Below, piece after piece: positions 33,786 through 46,634 of a stretch of 64,000 nt of DNA. The translations under genes were made by a program, and so were the position numbers. Below the pieces are notes generated by a model, which made no database searches, was not told where the DNA came from, and saw nothing but the letters and a program-made list of their open reading frames with translations. The number at the start of each line of letters is the position of its first letter. The first letter of the stretch is position 1. Source of the stretch: Enoplolaimus lenunculus (taxonomy: Eukaryota; Nematoda; Enoplea; Enoplida; Thoracostomopsidae); assembly GCA_030248215.1 (NCBI GenBank), contig JASANG010000914.1, forward strand, positions 1 to 64,000, written 5' to 3'.

Positions 33786-35640
33786 CTAGCTGGCCGCAAG
33801 TATTTGTGATGATAAAAATGTTCCAACGTCTGTTATTTCAATGCTACCGTCAGATTCAGTCTCAAAGCAGCGTGCATTCAAGCTAAAAGATTTCGCAATA
33901 TTGTTCGTTTCATCAAGAAATCTTCTAAAACTGTTTTCGCTCCTGAAACTTTGTATTGTTGTTTTAACCATGCCAACAGCTGTCGTCATTCCACTGATTA
34001 TTTGAGAGCTTGTTTGTAGAGATAGATTCAATTGCACGAGCACCAAAATAGAGCCTTTGGTCATAAACCAAGCCAACAGAGTTTCATTACAATTTAACCT
34101 TTCCAGCAAACCGTTTACTTTAGCTCCTAATTCGGTTGTAAGCTTAACTTCAGCCATTTGTTCCAGTTCTAGCGTTTCCAATGCAGCACTATAAGTTTTA
34201 AGAATCATGGTAATTGTAATGACACAGCATAACCAGTGCGTAGGGCATAACAGACGCAAATTGTGGCTTCAAATATTATGTTCTTTTAATATTGATTTCA
34301 TTTTTTTGTTTAAATTTTTCTGGTCAATTAAGAAGCGTGGCAAGTTCGTGAACGTATTCCACTGTAGTCTCTAATCAGCGGAAACCTTCAACACAGTACT
34401 ATATAAGTAGGATTTCAAGGTGAGCGCCGCAATGAGAAGTAAGATCGAAAGGCTGTCCAGTTTTTATGATTGCTTGCCATCAACTAAAGGCTCCAGACAT
34501 GTTGCTGGCTCGGTGATATTTTTGAGCTCTGACCATTTTCAATTAGTAGGTTTAGACTGGTGAGTGCGTCGATTATCGCCTCTGCTATGGTTTCGAAAGT
34601 CGCTGACGGAATTTCGAATATGCTAACAACATTTTGAAACGGCTGCAAGTGTTCATCTACATGTCAAAGACAGATAGATTGTTTCTCGTCACCTGATACG
34701 TCTTGTGTTCCGTCTGCCATAACTGCTTAAACTGACAGTTTTGAATGACAGTAACCAACTTCCTTTGAATTGCAACAGATAATGTTTTTAATATAATGTC
34801 TTCCTGAGCGACTGCCGAGTTGAAATTCGTAGTTCGAGACAATAATCGTTTTAATGAGGAATGATCGAACGTCGGAAGCTGAAGTAATTGGTAAAAGTTG
34901 CCTTGCTCAAGTTCATGCCCACGAAACGCAACTTCTTGTTTGAGCAGGACAGGTACAGTAGGTATTATCGCTAAAAGGATTTTTTGCATTTTCTTGTTCT
35001 TTTCGAACAGCCAAGTTGAGACACGTATTCATTCCACCGGTGCGAATGAGTTTTTGAACGATGGTGATATAAATTTTTATTCCCTTTCTTTCAGTTATCA
35101 AAAACTGTACTAATATAAATGCCGAGTCTTTGCACCTGGCTAATTCCAGGAGACCTCTCGTTCGGCTGTGGTTAAGTTAGACACATAACTGACCCTGTTG
35201 AACGACGATAATGGATCCAAGGGAATGTGTCATACCATTTTTGAATAATATTGTAGCTTTGTTGTCCTGCTACCTTGGGAGGTGAACGAACTTCCTTTTG
35301 TCGGCGTTGATATTATGGTGTTTTTGTAAAGTTTCTTCGCTACTTTACATTCCTGGAAGGTTGTTTCGCCCGAAATATGTTCATCTGTTTTAGTTTCTAA
35401 AGGCTGCTGTGTGGGATTAATTTCCGCTTCGCTGTCGCATTCAAGTGTTGTTTTGCTTGAGGTTGGTTCGCCTATCGTCGCTGCAGAGGTAGATGGAACG
35501 TGTTCCGTTTCAACTTCAACTCGTGTTCTACACTAGTCGGATTACTGAATCCTTCGCGCAAGCTTTTAGGCGGTATTTTAGCGAACAAATTATCACCTTT
35601 AGCTTGTCGTTTTGTCATTTGTTTGAAACATTTTACAATT
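33786..35640 (-). pseudogene. decayed hAT transposase (TTF-zinc-finger/ZMYM1-like)
   Basis: Three pieces on the minus strand, in order, match the hAT transposases related to P52rIPK and ZMYM1. First is a TTF-type zinc-finger-like stretch with WYDTFPWIHYRR near 35240-35270. Then the RGHE motif block QEVAFRGHELEQGNFYQLLQ with LKTLSVAIQRKLV in 34657-34989. Then a C-terminal block RLLCPTHWLCCV plus LETLELEQMAE and LNLSLQTSSQIISGM in 33786-34259. The pieces lie in different frames with stops between them, and the middle part of the catalytic domain could not be traced. It could not be autonomous. Its own terminal repeats were not identified, and complete GGCC MITEs flank it. Confidence 0.75.
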
Positions 35641-35918
35641 AGCTGTAGTTTTTACATGGCTCAAAAAACATAAAACGTATAAAATCCGGTTTGTTTTGGC
35701 ATCTACGCCAGACCCGAAAAAAACTCAGTGTTTTGTGTAAAAAAGATGACAGGGAAACATCCCCAAATTTGAAAATGTTTCTGAAAATGAAGAAAGCGAA
35801 AAGAAACTTTGCAAAAATTTCAAAATTTCGGCAAGTTTACGCTGCCGTCATTTTTCAAAAGCACTAGCTATGTATTAAACAAGAGCAACAGTGAGAAATA
35901 CAATTTACTTAGAACAGC

Positions 35919-36068
35919 GGCCAATGTTACTTTAAAGGACGTAACAGTAGATTAAGCGTATTTCTAAGCCTAAGCCTAAGCCTAAGCAAAAAATGTAATC
36001 TGGAATCTAAACCTACTCTTTTATAGACCCACCGGAAACCTTAGACGCCCCTTAAAGTAACATGGGCC
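35919..36068. mobile_element. GGCC-ended MITE, right of the hAT remnant
   Basis: It begins GGCCAATGTTACTTTAAAGG and ends GCCCCTTAAAGTAACATGGG CC, in the same orientation as 33527-33677. Flanks agaacagc and tgaactgc match at six of eight positions. Confidence 0.8.
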
Positions 36069-36436
36069 TGAACTGCTATATCTGTCAAATACACAGATTT
36101 GATTTTCATATGCTTATACGTAGCCAATACAAATAATACAAAGTTGCAACGTGAACGATGATGCCCAGGTATATATCGGCAGAGAGCCTGTGGCGTTTTG
36201 GGTAATAAGCCCGTCAAGTTTTTTGTATTTCAAAATTGGAAGGTCAAAAACGCCTACCCAATTTTATATTTAAAAAGTGGGGGTCAGTGTCCCCCGACTC
36301 CCATGGGGATTGGCGCACATATATAAGTATGTATATTGTTAAGTTTTGCGGCCAATGCATAGAACTGGGCCGTAACAATAGTATAGGCATATACGTAAGC
36401 CAAAGCCTAAGCCTAAAGCAAAATAGTCTAATGTTT

Positions 36437-36703
36437 AACCCCTTCTCACATTGAGTTCCTATAGGCAACTCAGCGCAGTGTATATACGTTAAATACTATA
36501 TATCGCTCCGTGTTTAACAATTGCAACACGTATACATAGTACTAAATCACCACAAGACGTGAGAGCACCCTCGGGCTCGAGCGTCAAGCTCCTATAGCTG
36601 AGTGGTGATGGTATACGCCTCCCACTCCAGTCACTGGAGTTCGAATCCTAGCATAAAAGTAGGTCTCAGTGGAAATAGAAGATATTCATGCGAGAAAGGG
36701 TTA
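36437..36703 (+). mobile_element. S3 element: inverted termini around a tRNA-like core, copy 1
   Basis: The 267 bp unit begins AACCCCTTCTCACATTG and ends ATGCGAGAAAGGGTTA, inverted repeats of about 14 bp. Inside, at about 36590-36655, TAGCTGAGTGGTGATGG (A box) and GGAGTTCGAATCCTAGC (B box) sit at tRNA spacing. Copy 2 is at 49093-49356. The sequence after copy 1 (GCGAAAAATTTTCAGTTTAC) is the same as the sequence before copy 2. Confidence 0.75.
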
Positions 36704-38650
36704 TGCGAAAAATTTTCAGTTTACTATCATTAAGCTTGCTCTATGGAATTGCATAAGTGATCGCCTTCACATAAGTAGGGGGTCACCTAATGGTAACATT
36801 CATTTATAGGCTCAGGTTTAGATATATGTTTAGTTATGGGTTCCCACATAATAGATTTGACGGATAGAAATTTTATTTGTTGTTATATTCAGATGGTAGA
36901 TGAATTTATGTATTGATATATACCTTTGAGCACAGCAGCAATTCAATTCACATTTGCAAAATTAATTAAAAATAAAGCACAGATGGCACGAAAGTAGCAA
37001 GTAGATATACTGCAGATAGATAGTATACATGGAAGAGTATTCAAGTATTTGAACGGCTAAAACCTCGTACACAGGTGGCTTATTTCACGAATGTAGATTC
37101 ATTTATTTGTCAGGATCATCGTGTTATTGTTGTTGTTATTGTTTAAACGAGAAATTCAAATTATTATTATTGTGGAGTATACGACAATTAAAACTGCGGT
37201 GGGCGAACCATCTGGTTAACCGTGTAAATGCCCGGTGCGATCGGCAGTAGTTTGGGCTATTCAACAAAATGAAAACATTTTGGTTATATACAGTTAATTT
37301 TTTAACTAGTCAGTGGTCAGCCGGTTAATATGAAAATGCCAGGACCGACTTTTAGCAAAAGTCCAGCAATGAAAAGTTTGCAAATCATGCAAGCATAAAA
37401 AGTAAAAAATGCCTCCCCAACGCAGGTGAATATTCGGTCCTTTTACACTCGGAACTGATGCAAATTCCGTGGATGATCACGTGTGATCCTCAAAATCCCA
37501 AAAAAGCCATGCTGAAAGTCCGCTACATAGTCCAGCGGAACGTATGGGTTACGGATATATGCATAGATCCAGCGATATGATGTGTAAATGCCGCAGTTTT
37601 ATCCATAGAGGTTCTGCTACTAGATGACTGGCTGGCCAGAAGGAATGGAATTCGGACCAGGCTTACGCCTTGACTGTCTGGCCTAGCGTAAAGAAGTTAA
37701 GACAGTTGGTACCGATTAGGAAATGTTAAATACACATACACTGCAGTAAATGTTTGTGCATTACAGTTGAAACTACATAGTGTCTACACATGTAGACTGG
37801 TGGGCTAATTAAGATGTATTTTTTGCCGGGCCGTTATGGTTAACGAATTATAAATTTCGAGAAATCAGAGGAATGCGAACTTGTACACAGACTTTGAAAT
37901 AAAGCCACTGAATGTTTGACACCAAAATTGTTTCACTCTCGACGCTCGATTATCAATAACCTTATGTATGTCTCTCCTGAAAAGAAATACTTTCTACGCC
38001 AATGCTAAACCATGTTAGTGCGATAATTTTGGATCTCATGAACAATGTCACCGCTGATTCCTGTCATAGACAATTTTCATAGCAACGCATACTGGGGCAA
38101 AGAGATGGTCCATTAGAAGCATAATCTTTTTCACAACCGTCCAGTGTCTCGCCCAGTTCTAAGAGTTGAGAACGGTATCGCGCAACCAATATTTTCATGC
38201 ATCCCACAAAACTGAACACGAAAAGCCTATTTTCTCGTTTACGACCATTTTGTCTCTAAAGAATCTACCACTCGTCGTCCAACAACTTGTCGTCCAACAG
38301 TGTCCAAAGGCCTATGAATAAATCTGAGCATAATCTCAAACGGATAATTCTTAGCCAAAGCCTAAACATAATGATGGGCGGCGAATTGTCGAGTCAATGA
38401 AATTTCTGATTACAAGTTGCCAGGCGACGAGTTGCCGAGTGACGAATGGTCATGATTCCGTCACCAAGTTCTTTAAAACCGTTTCGTATTGAGAATGCCG
38501 TTAATACCAGACAGTTATTGGAGAACAAAAATGCCAAATAATAGTAGTTGTTGCTTCAACACGCTTATATATAGTTCACCATTGCAGTTTTTGCATTTCA
38601 ACAATGCATAAAGACAATCTACTCTATTTACAAAGATTTAACATGTGTAC

Positions 38651-38948
38651 CAGGCAGAGTACAACTGGAGGCCTGCCTCCGGTTCCGGAAGAAAATCGAG
38701 CTCCGCCTCCGGTAGAATTTTAGCCGGAGATTCCGGCTGAGTAAAAGATTGCCTAAATTTCGTAAAAAAATTAAGCGTAATACCAAACGATTTAACAACG
38801 CATTACAGATATTTGCTAAAATTAACAAATTAAAAATCATTTTAACATTTTAACTACGCAATTGCTCCTTGTCTCTGGCCTTACCTCGGGCTCCGGCTTG
38901 TCTTGCTTACCTCCGGTTCCGGTAATTTCCACCTCCGGTTGCACATTG
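38651..38948. mobile_element. hAT-type MITE with 8 bp duplication
   Basis: It begins CAGAGTACAACTGGAGGCCT and ends CCTCCGGTTGCACATTG. Flanks atgtgtac and atatgtac match at seven of eight positions. It belongs to the CTCCGGC-rich subgroup with 19018-19322. The flanks resemble the S1 SINE tail (GTACATAACGGGCAAG), as at 25830. Confidence 0.78.
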
Positions 38949-40274
38949 ATATGTACATAACGGGCAAGGGTATATACAATTAGAACGATGGAGGGAATAT
39001 TCTCCATCCTGAAATTTCCGGCGAAACAAGAAAAAAATTAACAACTTCGAAATTTTTATAGAATACATGCCCTCTTTCCAAAATGCTGGACACGACCACG
39101 GCCGCCCTTTTGCACCAGCCTATGACCAAAACATTTATGGAATAACATTGTTAATTGGAAGACTAAATTTAAATAGATAAGAGTCTACATGGGTAGTACT
39201 GAACTGATAAGTTTAATATATATACGCACCTGTGTATACACACTATTTTCAACCTTTATTTTACAAATTTGAACTATGAGTCAATGATTACTTAAGTTAA
39301 TCGTTCAACTGTGGTGAGATTCAAATTTTTCAATTTACTGGATTGTCACAGAAATGTAAGATTCGAACTTTAATCTGTGATAAATAGGGAGATTTTGGCG
39401 AAATAATCTTTACAAAACTGTTCCTCTATTTAAAATCAATTAGCACCTACTTAAGTTTAACAAAACATGGTTTATAAAAAATACTTGATTTTGAGTAAAA
39501 GAAAATTAACAATATAAAACGGATATAGCACAATGAAAAACGGATCAATTAATAATTCCTCCTATAACTAACACTGGGGGCTTTATGTGATACGCTCATT
39601 GGGAGGAACTTTAATTGATACTACTAGGGGATACTTTAATTGTTATTTTAGGTAAGAAAATTTTAATTATTCCAAAAATCTTATTTTCGCTATTATTTAC
39701 AAAAGTGTTGTCAATGTAAAACAAAACTTGAAAAACTTTTTTTAATTCAAGAAAATTCTGAACATTTATCACGGAAAACCGGCTGTTTTGCACTATCTCA
39801 CTTATAGGTTATTAAGACTAAAGGTTCGGGCAAATGATAAGGGGCGGATAAGCATTCCCCCCACCGAATCCCGGAATTTTTTAAGTAAGACATAAAGTGG
39901 GACATGTCCTCTTTCTTACTTTTATTTTGGTGCATTTTACATCTTCAGTGGTTATGATACGTTGGCTTTACGTTTGCATTTGTACTAATAGTTTCTACTT
40001 CTTGCTTGGTCAACTATATAAGCAGCCTAGTAGCCTATGTAAGAACTGAGAAGCAGACAAGAGCCTAGAAAATTTGTTTTATAGTGTACCACTAATTTTC
40101 AGGCTTCAAGAATCCTAATTTTTCTAAAAAGGTTCTTGGAAAAATAATTTTTAAGTCAACCATCCTGAACAAATTTCACAAGGTATATTAGCAAACTTTT
40201 TTAACTTGAGCTCCATGAGAAATTAAAGTATTGAAACTCTACAATCTTCGTTCGGAGCCTGCCGACTAATCTTA

Positions 40275-40335
40275 TGGCTAGATATATTTACATACACATA
40301 TATATACATATATGTATATATAAATATATATACAG
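40275..40335. repeat. AT-rich microsatellite
   Basis: TATATATACATATATG-type simple repeat of about 60 bp. Confidence 0.85.
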
Positions 40336-40785
40336 CATGCGTTTATACATATCGTCGAGTATGAACGTGTAAACGCAGATGTGCAGTTTGCATGTGCAAT
40401 AAAGCGCCTTTTGCAGTTTCGCACGCCTCTACAATAAAACTGCACTGCAGCCTTAAAATATTGTGTCTCCATGATGCGATTTTGTGCGATAAACGAGCGA
40501 GACAGAGAATTGCTCGCACCTGTGCGTTGAATTTGATTCAGAGGCCAATGTCTAAAAGTGTTGTTACATTAATGTACATTTTAGTTTGGTATTTTGAAGT
40601 AATTTTGAATTTTTTGGTAATTAATTTTCAATTTTAAATGTTTGGATTTATTCCGACACGCGTAAACTGAAACCAGGCAAGCAGTGCCGATAGCGTAAAC
40701 AAGCAAAAAAGAAGCAGTTTTTAGAGAATAATTGTTAAAGATTTATTAATGCCTTTTTGGAAATCAACAATTTCATTTCTTTTCC

Positions 40786-40959
40786 GGCCAATGTTTGTTT
40801 TCGGAGCGTAACAGTAGATTAAGCGTATTCCTAAGCCTAACCGAAGCGTTGCAAAAATGTGTTCCTAGACCTAAGCCTAAGCTTAAGCAAATGAATGTGA
40901 TCTAGAATCTAAACCCACTGACCCACCTGAAACCTCGACGCCCCTTAGTAACATGGGCC
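40786..40959. mobile_element. GGCC-ended MITE
   Basis: It begins GGCCAATGTTTGTTTTCGGA and ends GACGCCCCTTAGTAACATGGGCC in shortened form, with CCTAAGCCTAA words inside. The flanking octamers match poorly. Confidence 0.7.
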
Positions 40960-42069
40960 ACTTTTTCGAGCACGGAAATTACCAGAATTTCATTTCAGAC
41001 AGTATATATAACCTTATCATATTTTTTGAATTCTAGAACACTTTTAGATTGATTTACACTTTTTCTAACGCTTAATATGGAGTTAGGCTATCGATTACAC
41101 TTAAGCTTAGGATTTGGCATAGCGTAAGGCTAAAATTAAGTTTAAGCATATAAGCTTTTACCAGCGGTTGATCCAGAAATTTCTCACGGTGTGCAGGCTG
41201 GCGCATAAGTTATGAACTGCAATTTGTGCTGTATGCTGTATATGTGTGAAGTTTTTGAGGGGAAAATATGCAATGCAAATTGTGTTGTATGCTAGCCAGC
41301 AACATACGTGTCGACAAGACGGTCGACTATAAACCAAGACCACGGAATTCACATGCTTGAAGTTCGAGTCCTGCTCTGCAGGCACAGTTCTCCAGTTGTT
41401 TAGGAAAAAGGAGCGAAGCCTCATTTCCTACCTTGACAGAGCTTTAAGCATTTGCAGTCACTACAGCAATATTTAAAACTTTAAGAGCCATATTCGAAGC
41501 AGTGTGTAACACATAGTCAATTGTAATAGGTTTTCCAACGCGAAAACAGCAACTGCATATCTCAAGCTCTGCTAACAAACAGGATAAACAAAACCTAAAA
41601 AAATGTACTGAATCTCAACGTTGCCGGATCAAAAGTTTAGATGACCGTTCACCAAACGTCTACAGGTGCTATACACATTTGAGAATAAAGGCAAAGAAAC
41701 ACTAAAATTTAGACTTAAAGATTATAACGTATCATTGGGTGGCATCACGACAATTCGTCGCCCAGCAACTTGTAATTTGGAAATTTCATCGACTCGACTG
41801 TTCGTCGCCAATCATGCTTAGTTTTACGTGTAGGCTTAGAATTATGCTTAGATTTATTTATAGGTTCTAGAGACACTCTTTGGCGACAAAGTTGCTGTGC
41901 TGCTGATTGTCGTGGATTCTCATTCATTGGGTTAAGATTGCAAACATTTTGATTTTGACATATTATTAGTTGTACAGCATGTTATTGCAGATACATCTAC
42001 CATTCTATATATCTATATACTTATATGTAACCAACATTATCCTATTTATCAAGGCACGGTCACTTAAAT

Positions 42070-45000
42070 ATGGTAGGATTGGCTAACAAGCTATTAACTC
42101 AGACCTATTCTCACGGTTCTAACAGCACTTTTACACCATCGAGTGCTCCACAAGCGCTACCGAACTCAGAAGAGCTATTATTTTCACTGCTTCACTCAGT
42201 AAGAAACACCGTAAAATTGCCTCAAAACCAAAATATGCCTTTGAGACCAAACAAACCAAGCTCAGTTAAAGATCTCAACTATTCTCCAAGTTGCGATTCA
42301 ACCGAACCCAAAGATTTGTTATTCAAAGGAGCGCCTGTGGAGATAAGTAACCTACCGGGTAGTACAAGCTTACCCGACTCTGATCAACCCCCTAAACTAA
42401 TAGCAATTGCAACACCATTACGAAATTGTGAACTTAAACGGCGAGCACCGAGATCGAACTCGCTAAGCTTAAGTTGGCCTGGTCAACTCAATCAAGTCGA
42501 CAACGATGACGTGTTCTTACCGTTGAAAAAACGTAAAACGCGAACTGCAACCCCGCCTAATGCGGCTAGCTTTTCGACGCAGAACAAGCCAACGAGGGTA
42601 GGTAGCGTGAAAGAAACCACCAAGATAGATCATTATTTTTCGGCATCTACGGAAGATACTGGTGCGATCGTGGGTTTTATACCAGAACCTGTGACCACCC
42701 GCGATGGAGAGCAAACAAATCCTCTGGATTTTAGCTTGTCCGATAAACGGCAGAAGTCAAGACAGCCTGAATTGAAGGTAAGATTCTGAAGCAATGATTC
42801 ATTTGCTGATGGGAGCAAAAACAGTTAACAACGGCATTTTAATTGATTTTGGCCAAATTTTTTCATGCAGCATTTTCTTATAGACGACTACTTGTTAAGA
42901 TAGCCATATTTTTTTGAGAATTTTAAGGCCTTGCGGACATCTGCTGACACAGTTCGGTCGGGATAAAAATAAATAATAGTCCGTAACCGAATAAACTGGG
43001 TGAGGTACCCTCTGGAGAGGCCAAATAAATATCAGTCCCCGCTCTGATTCGGGTCACTACAGTACCGTAGAATTTTTTCTCTCAGAATATTGGCACACAC
43101 ATAGCATACTGTAAAAATTGCGCTTCATTTTGTGAGAAATTTCTGGATCCACGGCTGGACACAGAGCACCGTCAAACAAGTACGTATAGGATTTTATTAA
43201 TTTTTGATAAATCATGGTTAGGAGTTAACTGACGGTGAACGCTATAAACATATGAATGAGTTGGCAAAAGCAGCGAATCACTGTTTCTGTTCCCGTGTCG
43301 TGCCATTGAGCCATAAGCGGACCATTGGTTCTAAAAGCGCAGTGTATGCATGCGAGACATGATGTGCACATGCAGCTTACTGCAGTGCACTGTGTGCATG
43401 ATAGAAGCAGTTGGAGTGGCGGGCTCCGTAGCGTAATGGTAGAATATAGCGCTCTTAAGGATCGTAGGCCAGTGGATCGAAACCACCTCGTGTACATGCT
43501 TTTGCAGCTGCATAGTAAAAAGGTCTGATTTTTCCACCTATCTATAACTAAACCGACGTGCAGCTAATTTTAATATATACAGCCAAGATTCTTTATAATT
43601 TTGTATTCTCGTAGGTTATATAAAAAATTGCACTTCTAATGACTACATATAGGCGTAAGTGAAATATTACCGCTGGGACAAAAATAACAAATTTGCGTCG
43701 TAATTTAAAATTTCCATTTTTTAATCTATAATGCTGGAATGCTCCACCCAATTATTTTGGGCAACTTTCCAGCATTACTTTGCTTACAATATTTTCTTAC
43801 AACACAGAACCGTGATAGTTCCGTGAAAAGAAAATTAGCACGCAGATTGTTGTGAATTCGCAAATTTTATTGGAAACACGGCAATAATGATTTTAGATAT
43901 CAGTCAAAAATGAAAACATAACTGACTATAAATCCAACGTCGACGACAGCTTGTTGCGACGACAAATCAACAGACAAAAACCGCCACTGATCCCAGATCA
44001 CTTACTCGGATCTATTCCGGTAAAAGCTTAGATTTCTTTTTAAACATTTTTTCCGGAAATTCGGTATTTAGCGTGAGTTATTTCAGCTAAATTTTATACA
44101 GCATTTGTAAGTTTTAAGTCCAACTCAAAATGATATTAACCCATAACGCAGTCCTAGTACTAAGAAGTAGACAAAACTATTTTAGCATACAGTAGGTGTG
44201 CGCAAGGATTTCACGTGAGCTTAGAGCCTAGTTAAAACATTTTCATGGAGCCCAAACACTTTCTGGGTACACTCATGTTATATTAACAATTTTGCAATCC
44301 CATATATTGGTCTAAACGCCGCTAATGTATAGAACAAGGCAGGTACAGTAGTATAAGCATATTCCAAAAGCCTTAGCAAAAAAAATTAGCCTGAAGCTTA
44401 ACACGCGCACTCTATATTACAGTACCACAAAAAAGCTTAATACGATTACTTTATGTTACAGTAGTACAAGAAAACATTCTCCCCTGATCTTTACATGAAC
44501 TGGTCGTAAGTATTGGATTCCAAATTTTTCCCCTTTTTCCCCAGACCAAATTGTTATACGCTTCAGATCGAGAAATCTCACATTGATCAACCATATCTAT
44601 TGCCATCTGCCGGTTCGGGTTCATTATCAAACGGTACATTCCTTAACTCGATGATCTCCCCATTACCCGTCAATAGTGCGCCTGGTTTTCCGCTTATAGC
44701 ACAGTTGTTCAACATTGATCAAGGCAAATCTTTAAGTTGCCAAACCGTCCCTGATACTATAACTCAAATGATACCCATTTCGAGAAATGAATCTCATAAA
44801 ATCTACTCAAATTTAAACACATTCGACGCGGCGAGCGCTAAGCTAGCACCTCACTCGAGCTGTAGCAGTTCCCAATTTGCATTTCCACCCTCGACGACGG
44901 CGAACGATGCTCAGTCAGCCAGCAAAAACTCGCGACACGACATTGAACTCAATAGTCCTTCAAGTGAACAGCAGTTCAACTCAACACCGACGATAAATCG

Positions 45001-46618
45001 TTTCAGTGAATTATTTCAACAGCTGTACCGATATTTCGCTAGTCTTGCTAATACTTCCGATACTGGACAGGCTAATATCACCCCTACGCCTAAGTCAACC
45101 AACATTCCAGGTGCTAGCCACCCCATCGAATTGACTTCTGACCAACTTGAAACTTATGTTGACCCTAAGCCAAAGTTTGACCCTGTAAGCTATGAAACTG
45201 ACACCGCAAATGAGTTATCCAAACTCAAAGATACAGCAGTTATATCCGGGATCGATTTAACGAAGCCAAAAATTGCAACCACCAAACGCAGCGTTAGCGA
45301 CTCAAAGTCATCATTGCCTATTATGCCATATACACGATTTGATTTGAACCAGTTACTGCTCAAAGTATACAACAACGCGAACAGCCAATCAGAATCGTCG
45401 ATACCAGGCGTGACGTCATCGTTGACCCATCAAAATTCGTCTAGTGACACCCTTGCGAAAAAATTGATCGACCCAAACAGCCAATCAGAATTGTCTAAGA
45501 TACAGATGACATCGTCGTCTACTAATCAAAATACGTCTAGTGATACCATGGAGCTAGTGATCGACGCAAACAATCAATCAGAATCAGCGAAGCTTCATTT
45601 GACATCACCGTTGACCAATCAACATTTGTCTGCAGGACATAGCTTCACAGTTATAAATCTATCTGCTACTTCAAATCAGGACCAACAGAAAGCTGACTGC
45701 TCGAAAATGGTGACCAGCTTGGCAGCGCAGAGCGGCTTCGAAGGATTACATCAGAGAATAGACGACGCCAGATCAATTGCACCTAATAGGCGTCTTTCCG
45801 AGTCGCACGTTGGGAAGTCAAGTAGTAGTAAATCTCGACGTAAGCGACGCGCGAGCAGTTGCATTAAGCATTTGGAAACAGTCAGGGTTACAGAAAACAG
45901 TCGCGGTGATAAAAGCAGTTGCCACGATAGCAACACCAACAAAAACATCAGCAGCCCAACTCCCATCGTCAGCAACAACAGCAACGCAGCAATCAAATAC
46001 GAAAATAACAAAAGCAACAGCAAAAACAACACCATCACAAACAACATCATAAATAACATCGTAAACAACAACAACAACAGCAGCAGCAATACCTCAGCCA
46101 CCATGACCACCACCAACAACAACAGTAAGAACAATAAGTGCACTAATACGCACATTCCCACCAACAGCCTGTTCAACGAAACTGAACACATTAATAAAAA
46201 CAATACCAATACTAATAACAACAAAAACAGCAACAACCACAACATCGAGAATAAAAACAACAACAACAACAACAACAGCAATAATAATAATAATCGAGAC
46301 TTCAGGCTCGCATCGCGTGTCCGCCGTGTAGAAGCGAATGCCCGTGAGCGAACCCGAGTCCATACTATCGGCGCCGCCTTTGACGCCTTGAGACGTGCAG
46401 TTCCGCAGTCCCCAGCCCTCGCCAGTCAAGGCTCGAATACTGGCGACCAGAAACTCTCAAAGCTGTCAGTTCTTCGAATAGCGTCGAAATATATTTTACT
46501 CTTGGCCGCACTGAATGGTCTCGATTATAGCGATGAAAGGTGCGGATATACTATTGAAGAATGTATTGACATATTGAATGATACGCTGGTACAAGAGGTT
46601 AAAATTGTCAAACGGTGA
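42070..46618 (+). CDS. ATOH8: bHLH transcription factor of the ATOH8/Net family
   Basis: Two exons: 42070-42777 (donor AAG|gtaaga) and 44567-46618 (acceptor CTTCAG|ATC), phase 0 on both sides, giving 919 residues. The bHLH lies at the C-terminus: basic region VEANARERTRVHTI, helix 1 GAAFDALRRAVP, helix 2 QKLSKLSVLRIASKYILLLA, then the family tail NGLDYSDE. Human ATOH8 has the closest pattern I recall (NARERTRVHTISAAFEALRK, QKLSKLAILRIA). The loop is about nine residues longer here. The long N-terminal part is Ser/Asn-rich, has three degenerate repeats of about 32 residues (NSQSE..SSDT) near 45380-45640 and an Asn-rich tract at 45920-46290. A PLDFSLS motif near the end of exon 1 resembles a CtBP-binding site. 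Exon 1 rests on phase match and an open frame, not on homology. The protein should act in the nucleus as a class II bHLH partner of E proteins. Confidence 0.82.
42778..44566. other. intron of the ATOH8-like gene
   Basis: It contains a repeat copy at about 42965-43075 shared with 1855-1965, an inverted hAT terminus ending at 43157, a tRNA-like sequence at 43425-43500 and a decayed GGCC-type MITE near 44324-44500. I see no further exon. Confidence 0.55.
43425..43500 (+). repeat. tRNA-like sequence (SINE head or pseudo-tRNA)
   Basis: It reads GGGCTCCGTAGCGTAATGGT with an A-box-like GTAGCGTAATGG and, at tRNA distance, GTGGATCGAAACCACC as B box with a T-stem. The 3' side does not pair with the acceptor side, so it is not a functional tRNA gene. 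Confidence 0.5.
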
Positions 46619-46634
46619 AGGCGCAATATATTTG

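Larger units (their letters stand above)
36069..42069. other. long intergenic region, repeats only
   Basis: No exon was recognised. It holds a truncated GGCC MITE (36350-36436), the S3 element (36437-36703), a hAT MITE (38651-38948), an AT microsatellite at 40275-40335, a GGCC MITE (40786-40959) and a hAT terminus at 41162. GTCGACGAATTGTCG-like repeat words occur near 38260-38460 and 41745-41930. Around 41300-41400 a GAAGTTCGAGTCCTGC word resembles a tRNA B box. Stretches 37000-38200 and 39000-40200 look unremarkable. Confidence 0.5.

Noticed and set aside
36590-36655. Functional tRNA gene
   Set aside because: A and B boxes are present but the acceptor stem does not close, and a second copy lies in the same repeat at 49250, so it is part of the S3 repeat.
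45751-46281. 176-codon reverse frame of almost pure leucine
   Set aside because: It is the antisense shadow of the Asn-rich tract of the ATOH8-like protein.
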